NCBI GenBank assembly: GCA_026874595.1
Contig: CM049312.1
Span: 26,467,956-26,531,955 of the forward strand
Source: Sipunculus nudus
Lineage: Eukaryota; Annelida; Sipuncula; Golfingiida; Sipunculidae
Reading direction: 5' to 3'
Length of the DNA stretch: 64,000 nt
The position numbers were made by a program, and so were the translations under genes. The notes under the pieces were generated by a model. The model had not been told where the DNA came from and made no database searches. It saw only the letters and a list, made by a program, of their open reading frames with translations. Positions within the stretch are counted from its first letter, which is position 1; the number at the start of each line of letters is the position of its first letter. This document shows positions 11,214 through 22,139 of the stretch, piece by piece.

Positions 11214-12637
11214 ATTTTATATATAAAGCATATAGACTCTCGCCTGAACGCACGTTAGTGTCGCATCAGCCTTTACCGAATCCTTGCAGGATTATTTCTT
11301 CTCGTTTTTTAACCACTTATTTGATTGCTGCTTTGCAAGACACTTAGCCCAGATGTCAGGGTTTGTCGAAATTATGGGTATACTGTTAGTCTCATCTACC
11401 TCGACTCTGCTGAAGGATAATAGTATAATTATGTTTTCAACAAACTGATCATTTTCACTTTCCTTTTCTATGGGTATATATCATTTATATGGAGTAAACG
11501 TTTGTTAAACGATATCGACTTTATATACGTCTGAACATTTAGATCCCTGTTTTATATGCAATTAAACTAGTTACTGTTTTACCTGAGACGCCACGAAAGC
11601 TGTAAAAGCACTCGGTGAATGGGTCTAACTCTCGCTCGTTCTGTAGCAGTTCATAGAGTCCGTCAGGTCGACAGCCGCAGTGACGAGACTGTAAGACCTG
11701 CCTGTAGACCTCTCGGTCTTTTTCTCTGCAAGCAGCTATTTCTGGAGGCATTGTTTCTCCCACAGCTCTGAAGAAAAACACCTTTTCATTAGTTTTCTTT
11801 TTCAACCCTGTGAATAAATGAAGAACTTGGATAAATTTCTAGGTATAGGAGCAGCATTATCTTTAAAATCAGGTGGTATAGCCTCTACCCCTCTGAGACA
11901 CGTACGGCTCGTGTTATAGGGAGCATTGTCGTTTAGTACTGGAACATGATCCTAGAGTAGGCAGGTGGCATCAGCTTTAAGTACACAGTTAGCATTATCT
12001 TTAGGTGTACAGGTAACATAATATGTAGGTATATTTGTAGCATTATCTTAAGGTAAAGCAGTATCATCTTTTTGCATACCTACAAGGGCATTATACAGAA
12101 GCGGATCCAGGGGGGGGGTCCAGGGGGTCCGGACCCCCCCTTTTTCACCCGAAGCAACCTTTTTTAAGGGGTATTAGACGTAATTTTGCGGCCTGGACCC
12201 CCCCTTTTCCAGACGTGATGACCTTTTTTTTAGGATTTTCATAAGTCCTCCTGGGTTGGACCCCCCCTTTTCCTAAATCCTGGATCCGCCCCTGTTATAT
12301 ATTAGTATGGGTAGCATTCTCCAGATGCATATCGGATCATTATGTTGTAGGGACCAGGTTTGTGGCCAAGGGGAAGATCGGGGGGGGGGGGGGGGCGCAG
12401 GGGGCCGCTCGCATCCAACACTCCTTGTCCTCCCGGAATTTATAATAATGATTTAATTTTCTAAAACACAATAATGAAATTCCTGTTACTGGAGTCCGAG
12501 GTTTTGGGACATATTTCAATGTTAAGTATTCCACATGAGGTAATTAATGCATTGCTGATTGAAAATTCTATATTTCAATACGTTTGATCCTGCAAATATA
12601 TTTTTAATTTATTTGTCTTGTACAACAAAAAATATTT

Positions 12638-12690
<53 letters not shown>

Positions 12691-12740
12691 GATGTATGAA
12701 TAGCCACCGTCAGTGAACCGACTCTTCTGTGTAAACATTT

Positions 12741-12805
<65 letters not shown>

Positions 12806-15800
12806 CTCCCTCAGTCCTGGCTACGCCCCTGGGAATATTATCTATAACTATAGAGCATGAGCTAGGAATCAGATCTGAAAAACAAAGTACGAAGCTGCAT
12901 TTTCTAAAAAGTTTATATTTTACCATATTAAAATATTACACCAGCAGAAGAATATCAGTAATATTAAGGTCACTTCCTTTGCTTGTGTGACGAGATTGTG
13001 TATTTCGTGTTTCGTTCTGTGAAATCGGCAATACTTCGATATCAATGGCCAGAGCACTGTTGGCTCTGTGACAACCTTCCTGTTGATAAAACCTAGTAAA
13101 ACCTGTTATTAAATTTTGTGTTGAAGTGTAAGAAGAACCAATGTAAAGTAAAAACACTGCGTAATAAGTTAGGGTTCCACAGCTATTATAAATAAATTAT
13201 TATGTTCTTTTAGACATACTTGCATGAAGCATAGTCTGTGATGTTTGGCATCTCTGGGTATGGACAAGACTTCCGTTCGACAGGACATGGCTCGTAAGTC
13301 ACTGAAATAAAGGAACAAATCATTTCATATATATATTAAAACTTATTTAAGAATATTATATTAACGTGACTGTATTGATTGCGATTACGTTATATCGTCA
13401 AATTGACCTTCAGTGTTGAAGACTGATATAATCCATAAGTCTGAGGAATTAACTTCCCGAAGTACATGCCGGCTTCTGTGGCTCAGGGGAAGAGAAGAGG
13501 ACTTAAAGCCGGAAGATCGTGAGTTAAAATCTCAGCCGAGTCGGCCACTACCCAGGCTGGGCGCTCTGCAGGCTAAATGGGAAGGCCGCACCAAATGGCC
13601 GTTTTTCACTCACAAAAGAGTGCACCTTTCGGGGGTTCTTCGGTGATATGACCCAGAAATGAGAACGATTACACACCCAGGGTCCGCAGGTGCAGTAGTC
13701 ACCAGGTCTGGTTAATGCCAGAACATAAAATGTGAAGAGGGTATGATACTGCCCTGCTATGTAGTCCGACACAGGAATCTAAAACTGCAGGTATAGATAC
13801 ACTAGGTGTTATGTTAGTGAAGTAAACAGTATATTTTTCATTATACATTCTTTTAAAACCAAACAACCGTAATAATTGTAAACCATAATACATCAGTGTG
13901 CCAGTATGAGACATCGTTATCCTATAGGTCGGTAGATTTTCAAAGTGAAATTATAAATGTTAATGGAGAATACACCATCTGTTGGCTATGAAAAAAATGG
14001 TGTTTTTGTCCACTATATCGACAATGCATTTGTTGTATCACAAACGGTAAAGGTAAATTAAAGAGGCGAGGGTCTTGTCTTAATTACGACCAGCATACAT
14101 GCTCGTAGAAAGGAGCTGAAATTTTGCTTGTCCATAGATCTTGGGTCTCTCCATCTCGTAGTCATCGAAACTGGTGGCGCCACCTGCAATGATTTCTGCG
14201 TTTCGTCCATCCATGTGTTTGCATGTTTGCAATCTGATCGTCTTAGTGATTGATTCAACGTAATTGGCTTAAATTATGCACGTCCATAGATCTTGGATAC
14301 CTCCATCTCGTATTCAAGGCTGGTAGCACCATCTGCATCCTTTTCGTATGGCGTCCATCTGTACGTTTGCTTTAGATAAACATTTCTCATATCTCAGGAG
14401 TGGTTCAATGTATTGATCTGAAATTTGGCATGTACATCACAACAGTTGGCCCAACCTACCTTACCGTTTTCATAGTATCAATCAATGGCCTTCTCTTAGG
14501 AGTGATTGGCCGTATTGGCCTGAAATTGAGCATGTCTTTTGATTTTGGATACTTCATGTCGTATTCAAGACTGGTGGCACCATCTGCAATCGTTTTGGTG
14601 TTGCGTCCATCCGTAAGTTCACTTTAGGTGAAATTGCTGATATCTTAGATGTGGTTCAAAGTATTGGTCTGTACTTTGGCATGAACATCTATCTTTGAGA
14701 GTTTTTGGTAAACCAGACAGGTGGTGCCACCTACCTTCCCGTTTTCATGGAATAAATTCTTGTCCTTTCTCAAGAGTGAAATGCCGTATTGGCCTAAATT
14801 TGTACATGTTCATAAATCTTGGATACCTCCATCTAATATTCAGTGTTGGTGGCGCCATCTGCAATCATTTTCTTTTGTTGTCCATCTGTGTGTTTGCTTT
14901 GGGCAAAAATGGCTCATATCTCAAGAGTGGTTCAATGTATTGGTGTGATATTTGGCATATCTATCCATCTTGGTGAGTTTTCTCATAGACCTGACAGGTG
15001 GCGCAACCTACCTTCCCTTTTTGTGGAATTCATTAATGTCCTTTTTTCTCAGGAAAGGATCTGCCGTATTTCCCTGAAATTGTGCATGTTCATAGTTTTT
15101 GATACCTCCATCTTGAATTCATGACTGACGGCACCATCTACAGTCTCTTTTTTTTGCGTGACGTCTATCCGTCTAATTGCTTTAGGTAAAAATCATTCAT
15201 GTCTGAGGAGTTGATGGATCATGCATGTATCAGCCTGAAATGTTGTCATGTTTATCCGTCTTGGATAGCTTTGTTGTAAACCAGACAGGTGACGCCACCT
15301 GTTCTTTTTTTATAGAATACATTGATGCACTTTTTCTCAGTAGGGGACTGGTGTCTCGGCCTGAAATCTTGCAAGATGTATCCATCTGTAGATCTATTTT
15401 TGGTGAAAATTGCACATATATTAGGAGTTTAATTTGTCAGTTCATCGGTTTCGTGTGCGTCAAAAGAACTGCTTTTCAAGAATATTCATGACTCTTAATT
15501 CTAAGAGAAACAACCCAACATGGCGGGAATTGTTTAAAGAATACCTGTTAAAATTTTATGGCCTTTTCATCTCCGCAGACTCAAGGGTTACGAGAAAAAC
15601 TCCCAAAGCGTATGCCCAGGTTTCTGAACATACACACATGATATTACCCAGAACATAGAAAATCTCAGTTTAAAAAAATTACATTCTGACCTAGTTACAA
15701 ACCTGTCTCGCATCAGCACAATGCAATTTCACTGGGTAAACGCACCATATGAGTTTTCACATGTATATTTAGATCAAACGAACAGGTTGTTTAATATGTT

Positions 15801-18800
15801 AGAGTCAACACTTAGTTGCAGGTTTCAAAGTGGACACATCTTCATTAAATAGTAAACAGACCTGTTTTTATCATCAGTGGAAATGATGACGTTAATGGCC
15901 ATATGTAGAGAAACGTATGTGTCTAGATACTGAACGTGTGGCATTTGATAATCACACTAATTGTTTTGTATGGTGATATATTGGCATTGTTAAACTGACA
16001 ATAGCATGCCTTTGAATGACACTGTAAAAGGACAACAGGACAAACTATCGCCCGGACAGTTAAAACCGGACTATTTCCCCCCAGACAATTTCCTACCGCA
16101 AAATGCACATTTGTAACTTACAAATAGCATATTATGATATATGATAATAATCTATCAATATATATATATGGCAAGTTGCTTTGGGATTATATAGAAAGGA
16201 ATTACTGACCATTAAAAATCATTATTATTGCAGTTATTTTCAATAAGTATGATAATTATAATAATTAATTGGGAATATTTTTTTTTCAAAATGGCTCGGA
16301 TATAATGTTATTGTCACAGACGACTGTTATTCATCAAATTGGATTATAAATATGTAACAATTGTGAACATTGTTATAAATATTCCCAAAAGGAGAATTTT
16401 GTGTCCCATGCAAGTGTAAATGTGATATAGTAATTTCAGGCCAAACTGCAAATGCGCCATAGCAGAATAAGGGGGTATTTTAAAATACGTTGAATTTTAA
16501 ATGATATGTTTTGGTACCCCGACAGGCTCTTAAGTCATCATATTTTTTTACGTCTTTGTTAATGTGTGATATGTTAAAATACGTGTATAAGATATAATTA
16601 CCTCGTTTTTCGCACCTTTTGCCGGCCCAGCCCGGAGGGCAGTGACATATGAATGGTTCCTCTGACTGGTCCGGGGATCCAACACAACTTCCATAGTTTA
16701 AACAAGGATTTCCTCTGGCGCAAGGGTGCACTGAAAAAAGAAGATACACAATACAAGTATTTGCAGTTCTCAGCAGACATATTAATAATCTTTATAATAA
16801 CATCTGCATAGAATACAACAACATATGAAAATCAAACCATGAAATCTCTCATGATGGTTTCTCTATTAACAGGAAGGTCTCTTCTGTCATCTTGCTGAGA
16901 AACCCATATTGCTAAAATCAAATAAAACTTACTTCATGAAAGCTTCTGGGTTTTGGCGTTGTTATTTCCGCCAGTGAGATGGTTATTATATTTGCCAAGG
17001 ATTGCTTAGGTGTGTTGGTGTGAAGGTGTGCGTGTTCGAGCCATATTGCCGAAATTTCGTTAATACTTTCGCCAAAATGTTTTGATAGGATGGGAAATGG
17101 GTGAAAGTTACAACAAGAATAATTGCAGATTGAGAACGAATCGGTAATATTAAATTATTTTATTCATTTAACATGTCTTAAAATATTGTCACACCATTAG
17201 GGATGTGAACTTCCAGGTGCTTTTCAAGCAGACCACGGCCAGACATTAACGTACTACAAAGACGGTTGTAAGATAACACAAATAATCTAATAACATATAA
17301 ATTGATTACTGACAGATCTCTTGGGGATGCCGTCAGTAAACATAACACAGTAACCCCGAATTTAACAGAATCCCTTCATTTACACAACACAAGCAGTCTT
17401 AAAAGTTCCAGATCACATGACTTCACGTTCTCACGTGACGTCTAGATGTTCCGCTAGTCCCTGACGAAATACAACCTAAAACAGATGGTTACAACACACA
17501 ACTGGTTTTCACTGCCGTTTAACTGTTTATCGTCCATAAAGCACTATTCGCCTGTCGCACACCGCTTGTTCCTGTAGAGAACTGAATCAATGGCTCTTTC
17601 AGCTTTAGTTTACTATAGCCCTCCAGTTACCGGATACCGAATATACGCACTCTCAAGCGTTATGCAGTACCATCAAAGTTTCGCGTCACAGCTTCGCGTC
17701 CCTTGCCGATTCCCGGGAAGCGCGCACCATCACGAGAATGCCTGTCCTTCGGCATACAATACCACCGTTTCTGAATTATTTTACAGAGTATCAAAAAGAC
17801 GGTCTTCCCAAAACGTAGACTGGACACATATAAGGCAGCCGGTTGGAATGCTGGAACACACTCAGGAGACGCTCCACTCACGTAGCGGCTCATTCTCACG
17901 ATAACTGAGAATTACGCTTAATATAAGACTCCTGAAGTCACAACTCCCGCTAAACTTCTCCGCCAAACAGCACTTCCATCCGAAATATCCTGTGTCAACA
18001 CACATCAAACCTAACGCAGACACATCCCAAAGGATGATTTCGTGGGAAAACTATCCTAAACAAATTCGCAGACAAGACGTCGCCTACCAGACACAGTTAC
18101 TGTGGAGACCGTCATACAAGATCAGTTCTCACAAGTCTATGTTACATAGAAACAAACATCAAAGGATGCAGGTGGCGTCTACTGATTGCTAAAATGCTTT
18201 GAAATGTATATCAAATGAAACACATGTTCATCTCAACTGGTTTTCTCACGTTAATGGCTAAACATGATACTTCATAAAATAAATGAAGCTTGAAAAACAA
18301 TGTCATACTCCCTGCACCTAAATATACAAAGTCACACTCCTCTGGTGACAAATATATCGCTCCCAGGAACAGTGAAAAAATGGATCTATTTAATGTATTG
18401 TGTAGACCAAGTTAAAATTACCTCCAAATAACCAAGCTCATATATTCATACCTTTTTCCAATAGTAAAATAATCTAATTGCAGGACGGCATTCACTATAA
18501 CGAGATACTTTTACGGGACGATTTGATAATTAAAAATTTGGCAGTCGGACTCGGCTTTAATGATTACGCCCTATTTCGATGTTGTTGTAATGTCAAAGAC
18601 AATTATTGGGGATTACCTCCCCCCCCCCCCCCCCCCCGCATTTTAGGGATAATATATCTGACCTTTTCCGCTGCTGCGGGTCTACAAGCATTTATCAGCC
18701 ATTATAAAGAAAGTATAAACACGTCATTAAAAGTAGAATGACTTTTGATGCCGACCCTTTAAAGCAAGAACAGATCTTCAAAGGAAACCGCTGCAATTTT

Positions 18801-21800
18801 ATCCATGTAACCTTCATTTTCGGTCATGTTATATTTTTTGGTAAATTATAACATTACAATTTAGGTGGTTATTATTTTTATAAAATAACTGTCTGGGCTA
18901 CATGCATATCAGTTGTAATGCATGCTTATTTTATATGACAAGAAAACATACCACATATGCCTTCCTCCGGATATCGATCAAACGGTGTGCTACGAAAGCT
19001 CAGAAAATATATGAATGCACGCCAAGAGAAATGTCATGGTTTATCAACTGGATTATTGCATCACAGGACAGCTTTGCCCCCCAGGACAAAAGCGGACTCT
19101 GATAAAATTGAATGACGTTTGCCCTTGCCCTGAGAAAAGAAATTACCGAATCTGGTAGAGGTAATCAATTAATACATACAAGCTAAGCCGGATTACCTCC
19201 TCAACGGTATGGATCGTTTCTTAGGTTTTATCACAAGCTTCTAATAAATTTCATCGAATTCGTTTAATAGAATTCGGAGCAAAAGACACGTTAACCAGGA
19301 CAAAACATACTACCTCCTATCGGAAATTAAAAGTCATATCTCAACTGCAATACCAAGTGAGGTGCGGTCTCTCATACAACTCACGGAATAAAACTAAATG
19401 GATTAATTACTACTTGTTCTTTTGACTATAATACCACTGTCTCTGAAGTACTTTACAGATTATCAACAAGGCTGCCTCCCCCAGACATAGACTGTCACTA
19501 CACTGACGCGATTCCTCAACTGGGCACACAGAGGATAGCAGACCAGCTGGTTGGACTGCTTGATTCACGCCTGATGTAAGACTTCTAACGTCACAACTCT
19601 CGCCTGACTTCTCCGCCAAACAGCACTTTCACCCACGATGTCCATTGTCAACACACATAAAACTTAACGCAGATACGCTCCCAGGGATGATTTTAGAATG
19701 GAATTGTTAAAGCATTCCGATACAAGTCAGCAATGCGGCCCTTTATTTTACGCGCTACAAAGGGCATACACATCTTATCTGATTAAATAAAAAACTGATT
19801 ACCCATGTAATATTGCCAATTAACATCTGGTATCATTCGTGTATTCCAGCCTACACGTTTATCTGTTTCAAGTGTAAGGTAGACACCCGCAAGTCCCAGT
19901 TCGGGTCCAGCTCCTCCGAGTATCTTGATTTTGTAGTTGAATCCACGTTCAAGTGAGCCGTTTTTTTTTTTTTTTATTTTTGTTAGTAAATATCATAACT
20001 TCACTATGTGTGTTGCAAATCATATTACATTTATACAGACGATTTACACATACCTTTCCAGCTTCTGATTAGTATTTTGAGAATTAACATTATATTATAT
20101 TAACAATACATTTACATTACATTTACATTGAAATAGTGCTCATTACAGCATTGAAATCTTTCAATGGCACATGGCAAAACATTCAGGAGATATAATTTAA
20201 CAATGAATAAATATTAACCACGACTCAGTTACGTTAGTTAAAAATTTATTCAGTCATATAATTTTTGAAAAAAAAAATCATTACGATAGTAACGAATGAC
20301 TTGGGAAGAACTAAAAAACAGGCAGATGTAGCTCCACATATATAAATAACATTTTGTTGTATCATGCGATGCACTGTCATATACCTCCGCATTATATGTT
20401 TGCCTTGGTATTATGCAAAATAAGAGAACCTGTTATGGAAAAATAGACAAAAAGAGAAAGACACATCGAGTGTCATATCTGGCATTGCATCTTATCCTAT
20501 GTCATACCATCTCTTCAGTAATGTTGGCCTGGAGAAGTTTCTTAAAGGATTTAAATATTATTACGTGTGCTGTTACAGTATAAATGAATATTTTCGTCTG
20601 TTTGTTTCTAGAGTCCTCGACATTTTGCATCATGTATCACTAGTAATTAGGCATATTATTGATATAACGGTATATCGCGATGAGTTGATTCCCAAATTGC
20701 GTATCGCGATACAGTTTTCAAATATCGAAATGTATCGATATTTTGTTACCTTGCATATAACTGATCTTTGTTTTGGTAATAACAAAGTGTCTGTTACAAT
20801 TTTAAACATCTAAATGGGCTGGGACAAGTACATGCTTAAATTGAAAGCCTCTACCCTGTCTTTAGCTGTCTAGTAATTTTCATGTAGGCCTGATATACCA
20901 GGAAATTTGAATGTCTTCACGATGACTTGATATACGAGAAATATTTTAATACACAAAAAGAAAGTGTGCTTAACATGGTCATAATAATTAATCACTCATT
21001 ATTATTCTCTTCTCATATCTTATGATAACTGCAGGAATATCAAGTGTCAACATTACAATATTATTGCTACGACCGGCAGCCGTGCAATGTGGTACACACG
21101 GTTGTACTTGTGCGAAACAATCTATCCCTCTTTTTGCTTATCCACGCTCTAGGATTCTCTAATTGCCAAGTTATTGCACATTTAAGACCTAAAGAAGACT
21201 TTGAATATTAAATATTTCTTTGGGCACTCGCAAAAAATACATTCGAAAGCAATATTTGCATTTTTCGTGCTTGAAATAAACTGATCTGCATAAACTTTTA
21301 TTGTGTCATTATATTTAATATAATATAATATAATATAATATAATATATTAACTTGCCACTTAGCTTTAATAGTTCCAATTTTTTCTAATGTCTGAGCCGC
21401 CTTGGGTTAAAAGCAACACAAAATAATGATCTTTCCATTCAATTTCATAAACACAAAACGCCTTAAAAAATGTTGAGGTAAATGTGCACCAACTTGGCTA
21501 GTCGTTACATTTAGCAGTATGAATGTCACCTCACCTTTACAAAAGAGATAATATTCTAATTCAATTGGAGCGTGACCCAATTTAATTTCTCGGATCCTGA
21601 CTTCAGATGTCAGTTTCCGTGTTAACTAAGATTCTTGTTTAAGACATAATCGATTCTTATAAAACTCATGTGTTCGATTTATAATCATACCTTGTTCGCA
21701 GTTGAACCCCGTGTAGTCTCTTGTACATTCACAGAAGTAGCCGTCTGAGTAGTAGAACTGATGACAGTAGCCGTCATTTTGACACGGGTTGGACGCACAC

Positions 21801-21883
21801 GGGCCTGGTTGACGCGACAGAACGGCCGACACTGCGGCAAACGAACCCAACAAAAACAGACACACAAACCCGCTCGACATCAT
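6259..21883 (-). CDS. Gene A: secreted EGF-like / cysteine-rich protein with [10 protein letters not shown] repeat tail
   Basis: Nine exons on the minus strand: 21883-21691, 16730-16602, 13301-13220, 11767-11583, 11075-10964, 10180-10041, 9547-9484, 7236-7076, 6857-6259. They sum to 1665 nt, or 554 residues plus a stop, with every junction in phase. Layout: signal peptide (about 1-22); EGF-like 1 (about 28-64) and EGF-like 2 (about 66-107), each with six cysteines; a cysteine-rich region (about 108-355, 19 cysteines in six exons) that I do not recognise; then a C-terminal array of about 13 units of [10 protein letters not shown](E/D)Y. Every exon boundary is supported by the paralogue gene B. 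The protein is probably exported by the classical pathway. Lys, Gly and Tyr richness of the tail would suit a matrix or adhesive protein, but this is a guess. The array is interrupted by TAA relative to its full genomic length. Confidence 0.8.
6462..6510 (-). promoter_or_regulatory. Internal duplicated splice acceptor inside gene A exon 9
   Basis: ATGTTACAG followed by ATGAGAAAATTTTC repeats the authentic acceptor and exon start at 6857. Splicing to 6479 instead of 6857 would remove 378 nt, exactly 126 codons, and keep the frame. The bases just upstream encode RRSADV, which resembles the C-terminal end of the gene B array, so the whole last exon appears to have been tandemly duplicated and fused. 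Use of the site is untested. Confidence 0.55.
7076..7236 (-). CDS. Gene A exon 8 (cysteine-rich)
   Basis: 161 nt, entering in phase 2 and leaving in phase 1. The acceptor is TTTTACACAG and the donor GTGAGT. It encodes [19 protein letters not shown], then a helix-like segment ending RYCRKVAE, with three cysteines. The exons at 26056-26216 (B) and 51964-52124 (C) have the same length and the same cysteine positions. Confidence 0.85.
7257..7325. repeat. TA microsatellite
   Basis: Near-pure TA dinucleotide run, interrupted by an AAATATGAA block, in intron 7 of gene A. Confidence 0.9.
7790..9440. repeat. CTCGAG-type minisatellite in gene A intron 7
   Basis: About 1.65 kb of tandem units built on the core ggacttggactcgagtgg. 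Unit lengths are mainly 21 and 27 bp, differing by the hexamer TGGACT. Many units differ by single bases (TCGATT, GCACTC, CATGAC). Because units are multiples of three, long frames are open on both strands (Asp/Leu/Ser-rich forward, Lys/Ser/Arg/Pro-rich reverse). These lie inside an intron, between well-supported exons 7 and 8, so I do not call them genes. A shorter inverted relative lies at 35860-36110. Confidence 0.9.
9484..9547 (-). CDS. Gene A exon 7 (cysteine-rich)
   Basis: 64 nt, phase 1 in and phase 2 out. The acceptor is AAATTCCAG and the donor GTAATA. It encodes [20 protein letters not shown] followed by Cys-Arg, with three cysteines. It is too short to stand out as an open frame and was found by matching B (26832-26895) and C (52524-52587), both also 64 nt and starting DCP. 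Confidence 0.85.
10041..10180 (-). CDS. Gene A exon 6 (cysteine-rich)
   Basis: 140 nt, phase 2 in and phase 1 out. The acceptor is TACTGGCAG and the donor GTGGGC. It encodes [16 protein letters not shown], then [15 protein letters not shown] and a final STFCT, with three cysteines. The B exon 27626-27765 is nearly identical and the C exon 52972-53111 has the same length. Confidence 0.87.
10300..10400. repeat. Fragment of a CAGGGGCG-type element and poly-C tract
   Basis: CAGGGGCGTCAATATATG at about 10305 resembles the end of a common invertebrate MITE, and a run of about 14 C residues follows at about 10387. No second end or target duplication was identified. It lies in intron 5 of gene A. 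Confidence 0.3.
10964..11075 (-). CDS. Gene A exon 5 (cysteine-rich)
   Basis: 112 nt, phase 1 in and phase 2 out. The acceptor is TATTTTTAG and the donor GTGAGC. It encodes [20 protein letters not shown], a short linker, then GVQCNENS, with three cysteines. Reading through the donor gives an immediate TGA, supporting the splice. B (28242-28353) and C (53506-53617) are also 112 nt and share PGTCS. Confidence 0.87.
11157..11210. repeat. TA microsatellite
   Basis: Pure TA dinucleotide run in intron 4 of gene A. Confidence 0.95.
11583..11767 (-). CDS. Gene A exon 4 (cysteine-rich)
   Basis: 185 nt, phase 2 in and phase 1 out. The acceptor is TTTCTTCAG and the donor GTAAAA. It encodes [20 protein letters not shown], then [16 protein letters not shown] and [12 protein letters not shown], with four cysteines including a CxC pair. 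The B exon 28922-29106 is also 185 nt. The C exon 55482-55657 is 176 nt and keeps CDCRPP. Confidence 0.88.
12096..12294. mobile_element. MITE, 199 bp, with 5-bp target duplication
   Basis: The ends are inverted: CAGAAGCGGATCCAGG at the left, and CCTGGATCCGCCCCTG at the right. It is flanked by TTATA on both sides (12091-12095 and 12295-12299). The interior holds runs of C, G and T and no coding sequence. A second copy with its own 5-bp duplication is at 37946-38147. Five-bp duplications are known for the Transib and hAT5 groups, but the superfamily cannot be fixed from this copy alone. Confidence 0.75.
12380..12396. repeat. Poly-G tract
   Basis: Uninterrupted run of about 17 G residues in intron 3 of gene A. 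No other structure was seen. Confidence 0.8.
12642..12801. repeat. Two TA microsatellites around a SINE-tail fragment
   Basis: TA runs at about 12642-12687 and 12743-12801 bracket a 52-bp fragment. That fragment contains CACCGTCAGTGAACCGAC, the segment that follows the tRNA-like part of the SINEs at 30330 and 30612. The bases before it (GATGTATGAATAGCC) are the reverse complement of the SINE's 3' end, so the fragment is rearranged. Confidence 0.7.
13220..13301 (-). CDS. Gene A exon 3 (start of cysteine-rich region)
   Basis: 82 nt, phase 1 in and phase 2 out. The acceptor is TTATTTCAG and the donor GTATGT. It encodes [12 protein letters not shown], then PNITDYASC, with three cysteines and a possible N-glycosylation site (NIT). 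The B exon 30119-30197 is one codon shorter but ends in the same PNITDYASC. The C counterpart 56186-56261 is 76 nt. Confidence 0.85.
13465..13790 (+). mobile_element. tRNA-derived SINE (first family)
   Basis: The first 80 bases resemble a decayed tRNA gene. There is an A-box-like TGGCTCAGGGG and a T-arm-like stem and loop GTGAGTTAAAATCTCAGC, with the stem TGAG/CTCA intact but the B box altered. About 250 bp of unrelated body follows, containing AGGTCTGGTTAATGCCAG. An active tRNA gene is unlikely because the acceptor stem does not close. It lies in intron 2 of gene A. Confidence 0.5.
14090..15440 (+). repeat. Diverged tandem repeat, period about 270 bp
   Basis: About five units. Marker phrases such as CTTGGATACCTCCATCT (about 14290, 14540, 14818, 15098), TGGTGGCGCCA/GCACCA and CTCAAGAGTGGTTCAATGTA (about 14395, 14650, 14920, 15205) recur every 250-280 bp. 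Short frames occur on the + strand but none shows a domain. It lies in intron 2 of gene A. Confidence 0.75.
16602..16730 (-). CDS. Gene A exon 2 (EGF-like domain 2)
   Basis: 129 nt, phase 1 at both ends, so a self-contained module. The acceptor is TTTTTTCAG and the donor GTAATT. It encodes one EGF-like domain with six cysteines: [15 protein letters not shown], a Ser/Gln/Glu-rich loop, then [16 protein letters not shown]. The B exon at 34706-34834 is the same length and nearly identical. Confidence 0.92.
17740..18050 (+). repeat. Interspersed repeat, partner at 19425-19700
   Basis: Shared blocks include ATACCACCGTTTCTGAA against ATACCACTGTCTCTGAA, then TTCTCCGCCAAACAGCACTT, GTCAACACACAT and CTAACGCAGA, in the same order and direction. 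Identity by eye is about 70%. The reverse strand of both copies gives similar short frames, but these carry no recognisable domain. Confidence 0.6.
18619..18637. repeat. Poly-C tract
   Basis: Uninterrupted run of about 19 C residues in intron 1 of gene A. Confidence 0.85.
19425..19700 (+). repeat. Interspersed repeat, partner at 17740-18050
   Basis: Second diverged copy of the repeat described at 17740. It shares TTCTCCGCCAAACAGCACTT, GTCAACACACATAAAAC and TTAACGCAGATAC. No terminal inverted repeats were identified. Confidence 0.6.
21311..21350. repeat. TAATA-type microsatellite
   Basis: Several copies of a TAATA pentamer in tandem, in intron 1 of gene A. Confidence 0.8.
21691..21883 (-). 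CDS. Gene A exon 1 (signal peptide and EGF-like domain 1)
   Basis: 193 coding nt ending in phase 1 at a GTATGA donor. The start is the first of two adjacent ATG codons, chosen because it aligns with the single ATG of gene B and lies 44 bp from the TATA box as in [21 protein letters not shown] is a clear signal peptide. Then comes [18 protein letters not shown], an aromatic loop (FYYSDGYF) and [14 protein letters not shown]: one six-cysteine EGF-like domain. Confidence 0.92.
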
Positions 21884-21926
21884 AATGATACGAGCTACAA
21901 CTGGCACAGTGCATGCAGCACATGAC

Positions 21927-21953
21927 TATAAATACATTACAGGATTGTCAGAC
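21927..21953 (-). promoter_or_regulatory. Gene A core promoter (TATA box and GTCTGA element)
   Basis: TATTTATA on the minus strand at 21927-21934, 44 bp before the start codon, implying a very short 5' UTR. A GTCTGA motif lies at 21948-21953, 14 bp further upstream. The same pair with near-identical spacing is at gene B and at the relic exon. Confidence 0.6.
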
Positions 21954-22139
21954 TACTTTGGCGTGCAAGCCTAGTTAATGTGTTGTTTATTATAATGATC
22001 TGCATTTCCACTCGCAGAAAAAAAATATAAGCAAGGAAATGTAAGTGTGAACTAAACAGATATGCAGGATATGACCTGTACACAAATATTGATCTCGAGA
22101 CTTAATTTGGAAACATTGTGTCCATCAGTCCAGGAATAT

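Larger units (their letters stand above)
16731..21690 (-). other. Gene A intron 1 (4960 bp)
   Basis: No further exon was found in this intron. It holds two diverged copies of a repeat of roughly 300 bp (17740-18050 and 19425-19700), a poly-C tract at 18619-18637, and a TAATA-type microsatellite at 21311-21350. The gene B counterpart intron is 3385 bp and contains different repeats. Confidence 0.6.

Noticed and set aside
21884..21907. Earlier GTG start for gene A
   Set aside because: It is a non-ATG codon and the homologous ATG of gene B aligns with 21883.
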